DNA from: Eretmocerus hayati
Taxonomy: Eukaryota; Arthropoda; Insecta; Hymenoptera; Aphelinidae
DNA length: 64,000 nt
Assembly (NCBI GenBank): GCA_029851415.1
Contig: CM056743.1
Coordinates: forward strand, 25,210,905 to 25,274,904
Direction: 5' to 3'
Within the stretch, counting starts at the first letter, position 1, and each line of letters opens with the position of its first letter. Under the pieces are notes generated by a model. That model saw nothing but the letters and a program-made list of their open reading frames with translations. It ran no database searches and was not told the DNA's origin. Position numbers and translations under genes: made by a program. Of this stretch, positions 60,901 through 64,000 are shown one piece after another.

Positions 60901-63900
60901 ATTTTTGAAAGATGAACAAAAAAGTATTCCTGTAAAATTTCGATAAATGTCGTTGTTTTCGAGTTAAATGACAAAAAACGTATTTTCGACAATTTTTGTC
61001 AAAATTTTGACCACATGACGAATTTTGAGATAAAGTGCGGGTATGCAAATTGAAGATTTTCGAAAGATGAACAATAAAGTATTCTTGTAAAATTTCGATA
61101 AATGTCGTTGTTTTCGAGTTAAATGGCAAAAAATGCATTTTCAACCATTTTTGTCAAAATTTTGACCACATGACGAATTTTGAGATAAAGTGCGGGTATG
61201 CAAATTGAAGATTTTTGAAAGATGAACAAGAAAGTATTCTTGTAAAATTTCGATAAATGTCGTTGTTTTCGAGTTAAATGGCAAAAAACGTATTTTCGAC
61301 AATTTTTGTCAAAATTTTGACCACATGACAGATTTTTGAGATAAAGTGCGGGTATGCAAATTAAAGATTTTTGAAAGATGAACAAAAAAGTATTCTTGTA
61401 AAATTTCGATAAATGTCGTTGTTTCCGAGTTAAATGGCAAAAAATGCATTTTCAACCATTTTTTCAAAATTTTGACCACATGACGAATTTTTGAGATAAA
61501 GTGCGGTTATGCAAATGAAAGATTTTTGAAAGATGAACAAAAAAGTATTCTTGTAAAATTTCGATAAATGTCGTTGTTTCCGAGTTAAATGGCAAAAACT
61601 GCATTTTAACCCATTTTTGTCAAAATTTCGACCTTTCACCCCTTAATTATCCATTACCAACCGTACCTGGAGTGCCCACCTTATTCTTACTTCAATGTAC
61701 TCATCAAGAGCTTTCAAATGAGCATAAGGTGGGCACTGTACGCTATCGGTACAAAACCTCTTGCAAATTAATTTTTTTGAAAATTCATTACTCGGCTCCT
61801 ATAAAACGTACAATGCCCACCTTAGTCGGAAATTAAACTTCATTCCACACACTTTTCATGGTATTTTGTACACTCCTGTACGCAGACGGTACAACAAAAG
61901 GTCCTAGGCGGACCGGACTACTAGAATCTCACAGGAATTTCAAAGCAAGAAGTTTCAATTTGAACAATTTCACCATTGCTGCTTTCGATCCGCTGAATTT
62001 ACTCATCCGTTCGAGAATTCACGAATCGTGCTGTGACTCAAATGAATTCTAATTTTGGTTCAAAAACATCTTCGGTAGGTGAAAATCTGACTACTATTGG
62101 AAAAACCATCACTCGATTTAACTCAAACATCACGAGACAAATTTTGCTCATTTTTCTTGCTTCCTTTAGAATTCCCCGCAAATATCGCGACTCCTAGACA
62201 ATTTTTCTTGATAGATAATTTAGGGTACTCGCGTAAAGCAGATTACTTGTAAAAAATCTTGTGAATTAAATTTCGTACTTGTACTCGTAATCCGAAAACG
62301 AAATCTTCATTAATTATTTGCAGGTCCCGATCAAATATTAAAGGCAGATACAGATCTGACATGGGAACCGGATGGTCGAGTCCGGATAAAACTAGACAGT
62401 CAAATTGACGACGACGAAAAATTTAGGCCCATATCCGTACCCGGCCTTTTAAAACAAGTAGCCAGTAAACATCCAGATCATCCAGCGTTAATATCAAGAC
62501 CCGGGGTCGATGGACGTCGCACAACAATTACGTACAAGTCAGTATTAACAATATTGAAATTCAGGGATGTCCTCGAATGTCCCCGGGATTGACTTTTGAA
62601 TTTCTTTTCATCTCATTATTCGAGATTTCTAATAAGATTAATTTTTCGGTTCTATCTGGTTCTATCAGAACTATTTCTATCTCAATAAGAGCAATGATTC
62701 TAACCAACTGAGGTAGAAAAACTATTACAGCCTGAACTGTGTCAAGTATAAAATGAAACGAAATTCGAAAATCGAATTCGGGCTTATCATTGTTAAAACT
62801 CTAAGCTTTTAAACTATTCCTTCAACTATATCATTTTTAATATAAATGGGAATCATCATAACACGGTTGATATTATTTTCAGAGAGTACGAGAATCAAGT
62901 GAGGACAGTTGCAAAAGCATTTATACACCTAGGCCTCGAAAGACATCACAGTGTATGCATTCTCGGTTTCAACTCGCCAGAATGGTTCATATCAGATTTG
63001 GCGGCAATCTACGCAGGGTAAATTCCCATCACTTCGTTTAGACATCAAATTTCAAAGTCTCACTGCTAAGAAAGCTTTTGGTTTTGTGTGTATTTGAGAA
63101 TAGAGTTATGGTATTCTGACAGGTTAAAAACTTCCTTTTGCAAATTGTGGCATCGTTTGAATTGCATAAGATACGCTGAACTAATATTTCCACGCCGGCG
63201 ATAATTCTCAAACATATCCGTGGGGCCATAGTGTGTCGTAACTCGAGATCACGCTGACCACTGCTGACGGCAAAATATTTTACTCTTTTTTCCACGTGCA
63301 TTTCACGAGTATAAGCGTCAATGAAAGCATACTCTAGTCTTCACTTCTTGATTATATATACAAAAACGATGATTCTTATCGTGACGAGGAGTTAAACTTG
63401 GGGAAAATCGTAACTCTTCCAAGCTTTTATCAATTGTTTGCTCTATTTTATTCAAATTTTTTTTCTGAACTTTTTTAAAAACTGGATTATAATATTTGCA
63501 GAGGGTTTGCCGCTGGAATCTACACAACGAATTCGCCAGAAGCTTGTCAATATTGCGCTGAAAGTAGCAGAGCAAATATAATCGTCGTCGAAGATGCGAA
63601 ACAGCTCGAAAAAATTCTACAAGTAAAAAATGATCTTCCCAAACTCAAAGCCATTATTCAGTACGATGGAATCCCCACGACAAAAGACGTCCTCAGTGTG
63701 AGTTTTTAATTAGCACTTTTTTTTCAAAATTTTGCACGAAAACACATGTCAGAGATTTTTATTTTTTATTTTCAGTGGAATGACGTATTAGAAATAGGTA
63801 GAAAAGAAGCGGACGACAAATTAAACAATGTATTGAGAAGCATAGGCATTAACGAATGCTGCACTCTTGTATACACAGTAAGTTTTCACATCATCAATAC

Positions 63901-64000
63901 AGATTATGAAATTACTACGTGTAATCTTTGAACATGGTAATGAGTCGTACAATGGAAAATTTCAGTCGGGCACCGTAGGCAATCCAAAAGCTGTAATGTT
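57999..64000 (+). CDS. bgm: Long/very-long-chain acyl-CoA synthetase, bubblegum (ACSBG) type, 5' part (partial at window end)
   Basis: AMP-forming ligase that activates long and very-long-chain fatty acids to acyl-CoA. Coding exons: 57999-58061, 58178-58232, 62324-62537, 62883-63017, 63502-63697, 63776-63877 and 63966-64000 (cut by the window). All junctions are GT-AG and in frame; 266 codons are visible. After a divergent N-terminus (MAAVQPLLTNGIANGYGKNEK) come TYKEYENQVRTVAKAFIHLG, LERHHSVCILGFNSPEWFIS, AIYAGGFAAGIYTTNSPEAC, LKAIIQYDG, and the ATP-binding P-loop YTSGTVGNPKAVM. The GFNSxEWF and GIYxTNSxEACQY blocks are typical of ACSBG rather than ACSL or FATP proteins. The ATG is 2 nt after a TTTCAG acceptor, so a non-coding exon lies further upstream. 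The second coding intron (58233-62323) carries the giant inverted repeat. Roughly the C-terminal 60% of the enzyme is outside the window. Confidence 0.94.
58634..61920. repeat. Giant foldback (inverted repeat) element with ~1.6-kb arms built of 155/156-bp tandem units
   Basis: The left arm (58634 to about 60346) is repeated in inverse orientation as the right arm (about 60365 to 61920), with an 18-nt loop at 60347-60364. The outer ~285 bp of each arm is unique (it starts TAGTCCGGTCCGCC and includes AAGGTGGGCA). The inside is a tandem array with GCCATTTAACTCG starting near 58961, 59116, 59272, 59427, 59583, 59739, 59894, 60050 and 60205 in the left arm. Eight units occur in the right arm. Units alternate between two types (GGTTGAAAATGCAT and TTGTCGAAAATACG), so the higher-order period is ~311 bp. 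CTA (or TA) on both outer sides may be the target duplication. No transposase is present. Repeated open frames inside are by-products of the units. Confidence 0.93.

Noticed and set aside
59169..61385. Repeated open frames giving FIFQKSSICIPALYLKNLSCG-type peptides
   Set aside because: They arise mechanically from the 155/156-bp units of the large foldback, appear in both arms on opposite strands, and have no domain or codon signal.

Overview
The window looks like AT-rich nuclear DNA from an insect. All recognisable genes are intron-split (GT-AG) animal housekeeping genes, and the spaces between them are full of microsatellites and short inverted-repeat transposons. Hymenoptera is my guess at the order, but the sequence does not prove it. 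Nothing prokaryotic or viral was seen.

Layout. About 1-17,885 has no exon I can support. It is probably one very long intron of the Gs-alpha gene, whose last five coding exons lie at 17,886-22,630 (+). It holds a 10-bp-period satellite-like array (600-2,160), GA/CT/GT/AT microsatellites and several MITE-like elements. About 22.6-27.7 kb is 3'UTR and intergenic DNA. A compact gene cluster follows at 27.7-33.5 kb: DDX1 RNA helicase (-, complete, 12 coding exons), LSM6 (+, two coding exons), TIPIN/Swi3-family replication-fork factor (-, single exon) and a small unrecognised 82-residue protein (-). DDX1 and LSM6 diverge from a 521-bp interval; LSM6 and TIPIN converge with 161 bp between stop codons. 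From 33.5 to 58 kb I see no supported gene, only mobile-element remnants. From 57,999 to the window end run the first seven coding exons of a bubblegum-type (ACSBG) very-long-chain acyl-CoA synthetase (+), which leaves the window just after the ATP-binding P-loop motif.

The most striking feature is structural. The 4.1-kb second coding intron of the ACSBG gene contains a 3.29-kb near-perfect inverted repeat (58,634-61,920). Its arms (~1.71 and ~1.56 kb) are made of 155/156-bp tandem units, nine in the left arm and eight in the right, around an 18-nt loop. Transcribed as part of the pre-mRNA it would fold into a >1.5-kb double-stranded hairpin. A second foldback (35,871-38,638) has the same design, with ~165-bp units, four against three. 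Smaller fully palindromic elements lie at 18.1-19.0, 34.5-35.0, 52.3-53.2, 53.4-54.3 and 54.4-55.2 kb. Short near-perfect hairpins lie at 33.93-34.10 and 56.45-56.56 kb.

The genes do not form a pathway: they are G-protein signalling, RNA helicase/tRNA-ligase cofactor, spliceosomal/decay Sm-like protein, replication-fork protection and lipid activation. All calls rest on reading translations and repeats by eye; no database search was run.
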